The notes: a model not told the origin generated them from the sequence alone. A stretch of DNA of 64,000 nucleotides from DASVHS01 sp035468985 (GCA_035468985.1 DATISF010000055.1:1-64000); one strand, 5' to 3'. Shown: positions 39,198 through 47,735, counted from the first letter of the stretch. A program made the numbers and translations.

Positions 39198-41171
39198 ATG
39201 AGCGTTGACTCGCTGAAACGCGTTTTTCTCGCTGCCGCGCTGCTGTGCTCTGCGCAGGCAGTGCTTGCCGGCAATCCATCCGCGCTGAGTGGCGCGCGGA
39301 TGGTCTTCGACGAAACGACAGGACTGACCGTTCTCTTCGGCGGAGCGACACCCGTCGACGGCGGGACGGTCCAGTCGTACTACCCGACCGAGACGTGGAT
39401 CTGGAACGGCCTGCGGTGGATGCAGCGCTACACCGCGCACAGCCCTTCCGGCCGCTCCACGCAGGTGATGGTGTACGACTCCGCGCGCTCCCGCCTGGTG
39501 ATGTTCGGCGGCCGGCAGGCCTCGGTCGATCTGGCCGACACGTGGTTCTACCAGGGAAGCGACTGGACGCAGATCACGACGTCCGACGCGCCGTCGCCGC
39601 GCGCGTTTTCGGGCGCGGCCTATGACCGCGCGCGCGACCGCATCGTGCTCTTCGGCGGGAACTCGATCGCCACCGCCACGAACGGCACGGTGACGACGAC
39701 CAACTACTACGACACGTGGGAGTTCGACGGCACGAACTGGACGAAGGTCGCCGACAACGGCCCGCAGGTCATCGAGCCGATGCTCGTGTACGACGAGGCC
39801 CGCAATCAGACGCTGCTCGTCGCGGAGAACGACCAGCTCGACCCGCAGATGTATGCATACGATCCCGCGGCGCATACGTGGAACCAGATCACGCCGCAGA
39901 CGATGCCGCCGTGCGTCAACCAGGCCTCGATGACGTTCCTGCGCAGTTCCGGGCTGGTGTTTCTCTCGGGTGGCGTCTGCGTGACGTCCAAGTTGAGCTC
40001 GCCGACGACCGAAGAGGAGTACGGCTGGGACGGTACGAACTGGACCAAGCTGGTGACGCAGACGGTCATCACCCGCGTGACGAATGCGGCGATGACGTAC
40101 GACGCGCAGCGCGACGTGGTCGTCGTGTTCGGCGGGACCGAAGCCTACGGCTCGCCGCACAGCTTCACGTATTCGTTCGATCCGTCATTCGCCGACGAGA
40201 CTCACAACGGCGACTGGATCTCCCACGATCCGAACCTGCTCACTCCCGGCCCGCGGTCGCTGACGGGGTTCCGTGCTGATACGGCCAACAAGATCATCTA
40301 CCTGCTCAACGGCCTCACCGACAACACGTTCTTCACCGATTTCTGGTCTTATCAGAACGGCGGGTGGCAGAAGATCACCGCGGACAACACGCCTGCCTGC
40401 GGGACGCTCTTCTCGGCGTTCGACACCGATCGCAGCAAGCTCGTCGCCGTCTGCAACGATGCCAGCACGGCGGAGTGGGACGGCAGCGCGTGGAAACAGT
40501 TCACCGATCTGAAGACCAAACCGCAGTTCCGCCGCTTCGCCGGGATGGTCTACGACCCGTCGTTGAAGAAAACGATTCTGTACGGCGGCTACGACGATCA
40601 GAACTACATCGATTCCACGTGGCAGTGGGACGGCACGCAGTGGACGGAGCTGAAAAAGAAGAAAGCTCCCGCCCGCGGACTTCCCGCGATGTGGTTCGAT
40701 CCCATCCTCCACAAGACCGTCCTGTACGGCGGGATCGGACGGCCGAATCCCCAGGACCGGTTGCAGCGCTACAACGACATGTGGGCGCTCGATGCGAACG
40801 GCTGGAGCGAGATCAAGCCGGCGACGCTTCCCAACACGCGCTACGGCGCGCAAGTCACGGTCGATCCCCGCAACGGCCACGCGATCCTGTTCGGCGGTCT
40901 CCGGCTCGACGTCGACGAGAAGGGCCTCCAGCATCAGGTCTACGCGAACGACATGTGGGAGTGGGACGGGACGAACTGGACGCAGAGGCAAACCAGCAAC
41001 GTGCCGCCCGCGCGTGAAAACGCGTCGATGGAGTTCGACTCCTCGCGCAACGAGTTCGTCCTGTTCGGCGGGTGGAGCGGCTACTACCGGTCGGACGTGT
41101 GGCGCCTCACCGGCAGCACCTGGCAGGTCGTGCCCGAGACCATGGGCCGCGGCCGCGTCGTCAAGCACTGA
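39198..41171 (+). CDS. Secreted Kelch-repeat beta-propeller protein
   Basis: 657 residues with a signal peptide (~22 residues, ending AVLAG). At least ten Kelch-type blades follow, recognisable by LFGG motifs and repeated W-phrases: TWIWNGLRWMQ, DTWFYQGSDWTQI, DTWEFDGTNWTKV, YGWDGTNWTKL, STWQWDGTQWTEL, DMWEWDGTNWTQR. This would make one or two propellers acting as a binding scaffold on or outside the cell. No catalytic residues are evident. It precedes the microcompartment operon but looks unrelated to it. Confidence 0.88.
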   Translation: MSVDSLKRVFLAAALLCSAQAVLAGNPSALSGARMVFDETTGLTVLFGGATPVDGGTVQSYYPTETWIWNGLRWMQRYTAHSPSGRSTQVMVYDSARSRLVMFGGRQASVDLADTWFYQGSDWTQITTSDAPSPRAFSGAAYDRARDRIVLFGGNSIATATNGTVTTTNYYDTWEFDGTNWTKVADNGPQVIEPMLVYDEARNQTLLVAENDQLDPQMYAYDPAAHTWNQITPQTMPPCVNQASMTFLRSSGLVFLSGGVCVTSKLSSPTTEEEYGWDGTNWTKLVTQTVITRVTNAAMTYDAQRDVVVVFGGTEAYGSPHSFTYSFDPSFADETHNGDWISHDPNLLTPGPRSLTGFRADTANKIIYLLNGLTDNTFFTDFWSYQNGGWQKITADNTPACGTLFSAFDTDRSKLVAVCNDASTAEWDGSAWKQFTDLKTKPQFRRFAGMVYDPSLKKTILYGGYDDQNYIDSTWQWDGTQWTELKKKKAPARGLPAMWFDPILHKTVLYGGIGRPNPQDRLQRYNDMWALDANGWSEIKPATLPNTRYGAQVTVDPRNGHAILFGGLRLDVDEKGLQHQVYANDMWEWDGTNWTQRQTSNVPPARENASMEFDSSRNEFVLFGGWSGYYRSDVWRLTGSTWQVVPETMGRGRVVKH

Positions 41172-41172
41172 G

Positions 41173-41202
41173 TGGAGCACCGGCTTCAGCCGGGGCTCCA
41201 TT
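41173..41202. repeat. Short GGAGC-CCGGCT hairpin repeat
   Basis: GGAGCACCGGCTTCAGCCGGGGCTCC forms a hairpin just after the Kelch gene. A near-identical run (CCGGCTGAAGCCGGGGCTCC) occurs inside kgd at 30187-30206. It could act as a weak terminator before the BMC operon. Confidence 0.6.
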
Positions 41203-41268
41203 GTGCTATCCTCCCGCCTCTCGTCCGGCAGCGGCGACAAGTTACGTCGTACGAGTGTTTTGGGCGTA

Positions 41269-42537
41269 ATGACAGCGGAACCCACGAACAGCCGATCGTT
41301 ACAAATCGCTCTCGGCGCCGATCACGGCGGCTTTGAGCTGAAAGAGCAACTGAAATCGCACCTCCGGGAGAAGGGGTATTCGGTGCGCGACCTCGGCACG
41401 CACAGCAAGGACCCGGTCGATTATCCGAAGATCGCACAGTCGGTCGCGGAGCTCGTCTCGGCCGGCAGCGTGCGGTTCGGGATCATGGTCGACGGAGCCG
41501 GCATCGGTTCGGCGATGACCGCGAACAAGGTGCCGGGGGTGCTGGCCGCCGCCGCGTACAACGAGGCGCTCGCGCGCAACAGCCGCGAGCACAATGACGC
41601 CAACGTCCTGACCCTCGGCGCGGGACAGGTGGACGTCGAGACGGCCAAGCGGATCGTCGACGTGTTCCTCTCCACGGAGTGCACCGTCGACCGCCATCGC
41701 AAGCGCGTGAGTATGATCCGCGATCTCGACAAGAAAGGACGGCGTGAAGTGAGCTCAACGGATCTGACTCCGGACGACATGGCGCGGATCGCCGAACGTG
41801 TCCGGCAACTCCTGCAGCCGGGTGCTCCCGCTCCTCAGTCCACTCCGGTCATTTCACCCGATGATCTGGTGAAGCTCATCGATCACACGCTGTTGAAGCC
41901 GGAAGCGACGGACGAGGACATCGACAAGTTGTGCGCGGAAGCGTCGCAGTACGGGTTCTACTCCGTGTGCGTGAATCCGACGTGGGTGCGGAAGGCGAAG
42001 TCGCTTCTTCGGGGAACACCGGTGAAGGTTTGCGCGGTGGTCGGCTTCCCGCTCGGCGCGCAATCGTCGGAGATCAAGACGCTCGAGGCGCGCCGCGCAT
42101 TGCGCGAAGGGGCGCAGGAAATCGACATGGTGATCAACATCGGCGCGCTGAAGAGCAAGGACGACCTGCTCGTGGCCCGGGACATCCGCGGCGTCGTCGA
42201 GGTCTGCGACGAGTCGCATGCGGCGTCGAAGGTGATTCTCGAGACCGCGCTGCTCACCGACGAAGAAAAAGTGCGCGGATGCAAACTGGCGATGAAGGCC
42301 GGAGCGGACTTCGTGAAGACGTCGACCGGCTTCTCGAAGGCGGGGGCGACGATCGAAGACGTCGCGCTCATGGCGCGCACCGTCGCGCCGCGGCGACTGG
42401 GAGTCAAGGCATCCGGCGGCGTGCGCACGTATGCCGACGTCGTGAAGATGGTCCAGGCGGGGGCGACACGCATCGGCTCGTCGAACAGCGTCAAGATCGT
42501 GGAAGAAGCCCGTCAGATGGCCGCGGGGAAGAGGTGA
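41269..42537 (+). CDS. RpiB-DeoC fusion enzyme of a bacterial microcompartment
   Basis: 422 residues. Residues ~10-155 form an RpiB-type sugar-phosphate isomerase (ALGADHGGFELK, AMTANKVPGV, SREHNDANVLTLGAG). Residues ~195-422 form deoxyribose-phosphate aldolase (DHTLLKPEAT, VVGFPLGA, DFVKTSTGF with Schiff-base Lys350, VKASGGVRT). The aldolase should split deoxyribose-5-phosphate to glyceraldehyde-3-phosphate and acetaldehyde. The usual RpiB catalytic Cys position reads VDGAGIG with Asp75 instead, so its exact reaction is uncertain. The linker helix at ~165-182 (LTPDDMARIAERVRQLL) looks like an encapsulation peptide. First gene of the operon, 3 bp before a BMC-T gene. Confidence 0.93.
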   Translation: MTAEPTNSRSLQIALGADHGGFELKEQLKSHLREKGYSVRDLGTHSKDPVDYPKIAQSVAELVSAGSVRFGIMVDGAGIGSAMTANKVPGVLAAAAYNEALARNSREHNDANVLTLGAGQVDVETAKRIVDVFLSTECTVDRHRKRVSMIRDLDKKGRREVSSTDLTPDDMARIAERVRQLLQPGAPAPQSTPVISPDDLVKLIDHTLLKPEATDEDIDKLCAEASQYGFYSVCVNPTWVRKAKSLLRGTPVKVCAVVGFPLGAQSSEIKTLEARRALREGAQEIDMVINIGALKSKDDLLVARDIRGVVEVCDESHAASKVILETALLTDEEKVRGCKLAMKAGADFVKTSTGFSKAGATIEDVALMARTVAPRRLGVKASGGVRTYADVVKMVQAGATRIGSSNSVKIVEEARQMAAGKR

Positions 42538-42540
42538 ACG

Positions 42541-43164
42541 ATGTCTGAGCTTCGCTGCTACGTTTTCATCGACAACCTGCAGCCGCAGTTCGCGTCGTTT
42601 CTCGGCACTGTGGCGCAGGGATTTCTGCCCGTCCCGGGACAGGCATCGCTGTTTGTCGAGGTCGCGCCGGGAATGGACATCATGCGCGTCACCGACGTGG
42701 CGCTGAAAGCGACCGACGTACGGCCGGGCATGATGATCATCGAACGCCTCTACGGCATGCTCGAGCTGCATTCCGACTCGCAGGCGGATGTCCGGCAGGC
42801 AGGGCAGGCCATTCTCGATGCGCTGAATCTTCGCGAAGAGGACCGCATCAAGCCGGAGATCACCTCGAGCCAGGTGATCCGCAACATCTCCGACTATCAC
42901 ACGCAGCTGATCAACAGAACGCGGCACGGCGACATGATCGTGCCGGGGCAGACGCTCTACGTCCTCGAATGTGCCCCCGCCGGATATGCCGCGATCGCCG
43001 CGAACGAGGCGGAGAAAGCGGCGGAGATCAACGTGCTGGAGGTACGCGCGTTCGGCAGCTTCGGCCGCGTCTACCTGGGCGGTGAAGAGAGAGACATCGA
43101 CGTCGGATATCGCGCCGCGGAGCAGGCCATCGCATCGATCGCCGGCCGCGCGGGGAAAAGTTAG
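42541..43164 (+). CDS. BMC-T shell protein, stacked double-trimer type
   Basis: 207 residues, two BMC domains in tandem. From memory it closely follows the stacking BMC-T proteins of the Haliangium ochraceum compartment: CYVFIDNLQPQFASFLGT, FLPVPGQASLFVEVAPGMDI, then the second domain with INRTRHGDMIVPGQTLYVLE, PAGYAAIAANEAEKAAEI and FGSFGRVYLGG. Such proteins form pseudohexameric trimers that pair face to face around a gated pore wide enough for cofactors. It starts 3 bp after the fusion enzyme gene. Confidence 0.9.
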   Translation: MSELRCYVFIDNLQPQFASFLGTVAQGFLPVPGQASLFVEVAPGMDIMRVTDVALKATDVRPGMMIIERLYGMLELHSDSQADVRQAGQAILDALNLREEDRIKPEITSSQVIRNISDYHTQLINRTRHGDMIVPGQTLYVLECAPAGYAAIAANEAEKAAEINVLEVRAFGSFGRVYLGGEERDIDVGYRAAEQAIASIAGRAGKS

Positions 43165-43187
43165 AGAGTCAATGAGGAGGATGATTC

Positions 43188-43493
43188 ATGACTGACGCAC
43201 TCGGGATGATCGAAACCAGGTCGTTTCCGGCCGTTGTGGAAGCGGCCGACGCGGCGGTGAAGGCCGCGCGCGTGGAGCTCGTCTCGTACGAGAAGACGGG
43301 CGGCGGGTACACGACCATCGTGGTCCGCGGAGACGTTGCCGCGGTGCGCGCGGCCTGCGATGCCGCGCAGACGGCCGCCGGACGCGTGGGCGACGTCGTC
43401 ACCGTGCACGTGATTGCACGGCCGCACGACCAGGTCGACGCCGTCATGCCTCTCGGCAGGACGCCGGCGACCCACAGTCGCGAGAAGAAGTGA
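43188..43493 (+). CDS. BMC-H hexameric shell protein
   Basis: 101 residues, one BMC domain: ALGMIETRSFPAVVEAADAAVKAA, then VELVSYEKTGGGYTTIVVRGDVAAVRAACDA, and VHVIARPHDQVDAVMPLG at the end. This is the standard facet hexamer with the KTGGG pore region. A GAGGAGG site sits just before the ATG, the strongest ribosome-binding site in the operon, fitting the large copy number of BMC-H in shells. Confidence 0.95.
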   Translation: MTDALGMIETRSFPAVVEAADAAVKAARVELVSYEKTGGGYTTIVVRGDVAAVRAACDAAQTAAGRVGDVVTVHVIARPHDQVDAVMPLGRTPATHSREKK

Positions 43494-43511
43494 CGCGACC
43501 AAGGAGCTCCA

Positions 43512-43799
43512 ATGCAGCTCGCGAAAGTCGTCGGCACCGTGGTGTCGACGCGTAAAGAACAGAGCATCCAGGGCCTCAAGCTCCTGGTGGTCCGTCCTCT
43601 CGACGAGGATGGCCGCGAGACCGGCAACGCCATCGTCTCCGCCGATGCGGTCGGCGCAGGTCCGGATGAGATTGTGCTGATCGCGGCCGGCAGCTCCGCC
43701 CGCCAGACCACGGCCACCGACAAGCGGCCGGTCGACTCGGTGGTCATGGCCATCGTCGACAGCTGGAGCGTCGGCGATGCTGTGAAATACAAGAAGTGA
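43512..43799 (+). CDS. BMC-P (EutN/CcmL) pentamer vertex protein, first of three
   Basis: 95 residues with the EutN/CcmL fold: LAKVVGTVVSTRKEQSIQGLKLLVVRPL, a central AIVSADAVGAGPDEIVLIAAGSSAR and the C-terminal VDSVVMAIVDSWSV. Pentamers cap the twelve vertices of the shell. An AGGAG site lies upstream. It is the most extended of the three, with a short charged tail (AVKYKK). Confidence 0.94.
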   Translation: MQLAKVVGTVVSTRKEQSIQGLKLLVVRPLDEDGRETGNAIVSADAVGAGPDEIVLIAAGSSARQTTATDKRPVDSVVMAIVDSWSVGDAVKYKK

Positions 43800-43806
43800 G
43801 GCGCGC

Positions 43807-45252
43807 ATGGCTCGTCTGACGGATCAGGAAATCGACGAGATCGCGCGGCGCATCGCCGCCGACATCGCCCGCGGCGGCGCGCCGATGCCTGTCCCCGCCG
43901 CGGCGGGCGGCGCTCCCCTGGAGCAGGGCCTCGGGCTCTTCGCCACCGTCGACGAAGCGGTCCGCGCGGCGGCCGCTGCGCAGCCGTTGTTCGTCGCCCT
44001 CAAGCTCGAACATCGCGCCCGGATCATCGCCGCCATGCGCCAGACGATGCTCGAGAACGGCGACCTGTTGGCGCGCGCCGCCCGCGACGAGACGGGACTC
44101 GGCCGCTACGAAGACAAAGTCGTGAAGAACCGCCTGGTCACCCAGAAGACGCCCGGCATCGAAGACCTCGATCCGATCGCCGTCACCGGCGATCACGGGC
44201 TGATGCTCACCGAGCCGGCGCCGTTCGGCGTGATCGGCGCGATCACGCCGGTCACGAATCCGACGTCGACGATCATCTGCAATTCCATCGGCATGCTCGC
44301 CGCGGGGAACAGCGTCGTCTTCAATGTGCACCCGTACGCGAAGAACTGCTGCATGCAGACGATCGCCCTGCTCAACAAAGCGATCGTCGGCGCGGGCGGG
44401 CCTCCGAATGTGATTGCGGGCGTGTCGAATCCGACGATCGAGTCGGCACAGGAGCTGATGAAGCATCCGAGCGTCCGGCTCGTCGTCGTCACTGGCGGCG
44501 CGGAAGTCGTGAAAGTGGCGATGCAGAGCGGCAAGCGCGCGATCTGCGCCGGTCCGGGCAACCCGCCGGTCGTCGTCGACGAAACGGCGGACATCGACAA
44601 AGCCGCGCGCGACATCGTTCTCGGCGGCTCGACGGACAACAACATCATCTGCACCGACGAGAAGGAAGTGATCGCCGTCTCCTCCATCGCCGATCGTCTC
44701 ATCGCATCGATGGGGCAGCAGGGCGCGATGGTCATTCCGCGCGAGCGCGTCGATGAACTGAAGCGCGTCGTGTTCGAGGAGATTCGTGGGCCGCGGCAGA
44801 AGAGCAAGGTCAACAAGACTCTCATCGGCAAGAACGCGTCGGTGATCCTCGCCGGCATGGGGATCACCGTTCCCGACTCCATCCGCATGGTTGTCGCCGA
44901 GGTGGGGGAGGATGACCCGCTGCTTTGGACAGAGCAGATGGTTCCGGTGATGCCCGTCTGTCGCGTCTCCGACGCCAATGGCGCGATCGACCTCGCCGTG
45001 GCGGTGGAGAGCGGCAATCGTCACACCGCGGTCATGCACTCCAAGAATCTCGACAACCTGAGCAGAATGGCGAAGGCCTGCAACTGTTCGATCTTCGTCA
45101 AGAACGGCCGCTCGCAGGCCGGCCTCGGCCTTGACGGCGAGGGGTACTGCTCGTTCACGATCGCCAGTCCGACCGGCGAAGGCATGACCGGCCCGCGCAC
45201 GTTCTCGCGCTGGCGCCGCTGCGTCCTCGTCGATCATTTCAGGATCACATGA
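43807..45252 (+). CDS. CoA-acylating aldehyde dehydrogenase of the microcompartment (PduP/EutE-like)
   Basis: 481 residues. The N-terminal helix (~3-21, LTDQEIDEIARRIAADIARG) followed by a Pro/Ala/Gly linker is a typical encapsulation peptide. The body is an acylating ALDH: APFGVIGAITPVTNPTSTII, GPGNPPVVVDETADI, and catalytic Cys282 in NNIICTDEK. It should turn acetaldehyde from the aldolase into acetyl-CoA with NAD+ and CoA. No alcohol dehydrogenase or phosphotransacylase is encoded nearby to recycle the cofactors. It overlaps the next shell gene by four bases. Confidence 0.94.
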   Translation: MARLTDQEIDEIARRIAADIARGGAPMPVPAAAGGAPLEQGLGLFATVDEAVRAAAAAQPLFVALKLEHRARIIAAMRQTMLENGDLLARAARDETGLGRYEDKVVKNRLVTQKTPGIEDLDPIAVTGDHGLMLTEPAPFGVIGAITPVTNPTSTIICNSIGMLAAGNSVVFNVHPYAKNCCMQTIALLNKAIVGAGGPPNVIAGVSNPTIESAQELMKHPSVRLVVVTGGAEVVKVAMQSGKRAICAGPGNPPVVVDETADIDKAARDIVLGGSTDNNIICTDEKEVIAVSSIADRLIASMGQQGAMVIPRERVDELKRVVFEEIRGPRQKSKVNKTLIGKNASVILAGMGITVPDSIRMVVAEVGEDDPLLWTEQMVPVMPVCRVSDANGAIDLAVAVESGNRHTAVMHSKNLDNLSRMAKACNCSIFVKNGRSQAGLGLDGEGYCSFTIASPTGEGMTGPRTFSRWRRCVLVDHFRIT

Positions 45253-45869
45253 TGAAGAAGAGTCCTGCACTCGCGGTACTCGATTACGAAGACATTCCGG
45301 CCGGCGTCTTCGCCGTCGATGCCATTCTGAAGAAAGCGCCGATCGCGTTCGTGCGCGCCGGGACGGTGACGCGCGGACGCTACCTGGTCGTCTTCGGCGG
45401 ATCGACCGCGTCGACCTCGGAGTCGCTCGACGAGGCGCTCTCGCTCACCCGCGCCTCGATGCTCGATCACACCTTCCTCCCCGATGTGCACCAGGGCCTT
45501 TTCGACGCGCTGTTCGGCAGGAAAGAAAAGGCGAACGGTTCGCTGCTGATCATCGAGACGGAAACTGCGTCGTCGATCGTCCGCGCGGTCGAGGCTGCGC
45601 TGAAGGGAACGCCCGTGCAGTTGCTCGAGGTGCGGCTGTCTGATTCCGGTCTTTCCGGCAAAGGGATGGCCGTGCTGGCGGGCACGCTCCACGACATCGA
45701 AGCCGCGGCTTCGTTTGCGGCGGCCGGTCCGGGCGGCGATGCGCCGCCGCCTCGCGGATTCTCGCGGCGCCTGATCGCTGCGCCGCACGACGTCGTGGAG
45801 CGGGAGATCACGGCGACGACGCGATTCGAGGTCGCCCCGCTGCTCGAGCTCGACGGGGAGGCGGGTTGA
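45249..45869 (+). CDS. BMC-T shell protein, single-trimer type
   Basis: 206 residues with two BMC domains: ALAVLDYEDIPAGVFAVDAILKKAPI and GRYLVVFGGSTASTSESLDEAL in the first; SLLIIETETASSIVRAVEAALKGTPVQLLEVRL, SGKGMAVLAGTLHDIEAA in the second. It differs strongly from the other BMC-T at 42541 and, from memory, matches the non-stacking BMC-T of Haliangium. Trimers of this kind sit in facets and can carry a cofactor or metal at the pore. Confidence 0.88.
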   Translation: MMKKSPALAVLDYEDIPAGVFAVDAILKKAPIAFVRAGTVTRGRYLVVFGGSTASTSESLDEALSLTRASMLDHTFLPDVHQGLFDALFGRKEKANGSLLIIETETASSIVRAVEAALKGTPVQLLEVRLSDSGLSGKGMAVLAGTLHDIEAAASFAAAGPGGDAPPPRGFSRRLIAAPHDVVEREITATTRFEVAPLLELDGEAG

Positions 45870-46138
45870 TGCTTCTCGGCCGCGTCATCGGTCAGGTCGT
45901 GCCCTGCATCATCACGCCGGGACTCCAGGGCGTGCCGATGCTGATCGTGCAGCCGCTCGACAAGACCCTGAAGCCGAAGGGAACGGCGCTCGTCGCCGCC
46001 GACGCCACGCGCATGGCCGGCCCCGGCGAGCTGGTCTCGTACGAGGGTGGTCGTGAGGCGGCTCTGGCGCTCGATCAGACGTTCGTGCCGGTCGATCACG
46101 CCATCATCGCCATCGTCGACGGAGTGACCTCGCGATGA
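45869..46138 (+). CDS. BMC-P pentamer vertex protein, second of three
   Basis: 89 residues: LLGRVIGQVVPCIITPGLQGVPMLIVQPLDK, ALVAADATRMAGPGELVSYEGGREAAL, and VDHAIIAIVDGV. EutN/CcmL fold. The ATG at 45869 overlaps the previous stop (TGATG). It carries a Cys near the start (VPCII) that the other two pentamers lack. Confidence 0.93.
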   Translation: MLLGRVIGQVVPCIITPGLQGVPMLIVQPLDKTLKPKGTALVAADATRMAGPGELVSYEGGREAALALDQTFVPVDHAIIAIVDGVTSR

Positions 46139-46398
46139 TCCTCGGCCGCATTGCCGGCGAGATCCATGGAACGATCAAGCATCGGTTCTACGACAGCAAG
46201 CGCTTGCTGATCATCGAGAAGATCACACCGGACGGGAAGCCGACCGGCGACTACCTCATCGCCGCGGACGCGGTCGGCGCCGGCGCCGACGAGACCGTTC
46301 TTGTGCTCGATGAAGGCAACGGCGCTCGACAGGTGTTCGACTCCAAAGACGGCCCGGTTCGTTCCGTCGTGGTCGGCATCATCGACGACATCGTCTAA
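46135..46398 (+). CDS. BMC-P pentamer vertex protein, third of three
   Basis: 87 residues: ILGRIAGEIHGTIKHRFYDSKRLLIIEKITPDG, LIAADAVGAGADETVLVLDEGNGAR and SVVVGIIDDIV. EutN/CcmL fold, overlapping the second pentamer gene by four bases. Three different BMC-P genes with one BMC-H and two BMC-T is close to the shell gene set of the Haliangium-type compartment. Confidence 0.94.
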   Translation: MILGRIAGEIHGTIKHRFYDSKRLLIIEKITPDGKPTGDYLIAADAVGAGADETVLVLDEGNGARQVFDSKDGPVRSVVVGIIDDIV

Positions 46399-47091
46399 AT
46401 GTCCTCCAGTCCGTGGAGTGTGGTTGCACGCTTCATCACGATCGGTGAAGCCGAAGCCGCCGTTTCCGCGCTCGACGCCGCGGGAATCGAGTGCCAGCTC
46501 GCGGATGAGAACATCGTCGGCGTCGACTGGGGGATGGCCCAGGCCGTCGGCGGCGTGAAGATCCTGGTCCGGCAGGAGGACCTCGAACGCGCGTCGGAAG
46601 TCATGTCCTTGGCGGCCGCGGATCAGATCATCGAGCCGATTCCCGAGTTGGTCCAACCGGACGTGGCGGTTGTTTGTCCCGAGTGCGGCGCCGCTGACTT
46701 CGTCATGGTTCCGCGGTTTCGCATCTTTCTGCTGATCAGCGCGATCTTTCTCGGGATCGGTGTCGTCGTGAATCAGGAGCTGCTTGCAGCGACCGCGTTG
46801 ATCGCCGTGGCCGCGGGCGTTCTCATGATGCCCGCCGCGCACTGCCGCAGGTGCCTGCATCGCTGGACGCCTGAAGAGTCCCAGGAGAGGATCGAGGCGC
46901 CGTTGCCTCAGCCGTCTGACACGATCGAGGAGCCGTGCCCGCGATGCGGGTCGTACGACGTCTACCAGATCAACGACCGCCGTCTCAAAGCGTGGCCGCT
47001 GCTGTTCAGCCCGTCGATCTTCGCGATCATCCCGTTGTGGCTGCTCAGCCCGAAGCGGCAGTGCGAGAAATGCGGGTTGAAGCTGCCTTAG
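46399..47091 (+). CDS. DUF2007 protein with zinc ribbons and membrane helices
   Basis: 230 residues, ATG directly after the last BMC-P stop, so probably in the same transcript. Residues ~8-72 are a DUF2007 'putative signal transducing protein' domain (ARFITIGEAEAAVSALDAAGIEC, VKILVRQEDLERASEVM). CPEC (~93) and CRRC (~151) pairs flank two hydrophobic helices (~108-145), and CPRC and CEKC pairs flank a third (~196-216). Role in the compartment is not indicated; downstream position may be incidental. Confidence 0.82.
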   Translation: MSSSPWSVVARFITIGEAEAAVSALDAAGIECQLADENIVGVDWGMAQAVGGVKILVRQEDLERASEVMSLAAADQIIEPIPELVQPDVAVVCPECGAADFVMVPRFRIFLLISAIFLGIGVVVNQELLAATALIAVAAGVLMMPAAHCRRCLHRWTPEESQERIEAPLPQPSDTIEEPCPRCGSYDVYQINDRRLKAWPLLFSPSIFAIIPLWLLSPKRQCEKCGLKLP

Positions 47092-47675
47092 TCCCAGTTC
47101 ATCAGCGCGCCGACGATGGCGCCGAAGATTGCGAACGGGAGCAGGGGGATCAAGGAAAGCAGCGGCATCATCGCCGCGACGTAGAGCACTGACCCGCTGA
47201 CCGACGGAATCGGGACTCGGGTGATCATCGACATCGTGATCGGGAAGAGGATTGCGGCCACAGCCGTGACGACGATGGCCCGGCCGCGCGGAAGGCCCGC
47301 GGCATAGCTGAGCGCGGCCATCCCCGCCAGCGCGATGATCGCCAGGTGCATCGCCGTGAAATCGGCGTTCGGCGAGTGAAACAGCCACGCCAGGAGGCCG
47401 CCGGCCGCAAAGCCACCCGCGCTGATGTGAATGATGCGCTGATCGTCAGTCTTGAGCGCCTGGTTGACGCCGAGGCCGAGGACGGCACCGAATGCGCCGG
47501 CGGTGATCACGAATTTCGGGAAGACGCCGACGATCAGGCAGATCGGAGCAATGAAGCTCGCCATGGCCCCGGCCAGGCATCCGGCCAGCGCCATCGACGC
47601 GATCGTTCGCGTGCGCGAAACGGATCGCACACCATCGGCGGAGCGCCTTGCCGTCGCGGCGACTTCGAATCCCAT
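47088..47675 (-). CDS. Polytopic membrane protein of unknown function
   Basis: 195 residues with about six hydrophobic helices, Ala/Gly-rich (ITAGAFGAVLGLGVNQAL, AIIALAGMAALSYAAGL, IVVTAVAAILFPITM, LYVAAMMPLLSLIPLLPFAIFGAIVGAL). The N-terminus (~1-25) is basic and hydrophilic. No transport or enzyme signature is seen. It is convergent with, and overlaps by 4 bp, the DUF2007 gene. Confidence 0.65.
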   Translation of the reverse strand: MGFEVAATARRSADGVRSVSRTRTIASMALAGCLAGAMASFIAPICLIVGVFPKFVITAGAFGAVLGLGVNQALKTDDQRIIHISAGGFAAGGLLAWLFHSPNADFTAMHLAIIALAGMAALSYAAGLPRGRAIVVTAVAAILFPITMSMITRVPIPSVSGSVLYVAAMMPLLSLIPLLPFAIFGAIVGALMNWD

Positions 47676-47698
47676 TGTGTGGTGGGGAGATCTTACAC

Positions 47699-47735
47699 AA
47701 AAAAAGGCCCACTCCTTGGCCGGAGGAGTGGGCTC
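47699..47735 (-). terminator. Rho-independent terminator of the response regulator gene
   Basis: Read on the minus strand: GCCCACTCCT, loop CCGGCCA, AGGAGTGGGC, then CTTTTTTT. A 10-bp GC-rich stem with a T-run is the clearest intrinsic terminator in the window. It ends transcription coming from the response regulator gene at 47862-48269. The stretch 47740-47861 shows nothing else. Confidence 0.88.
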
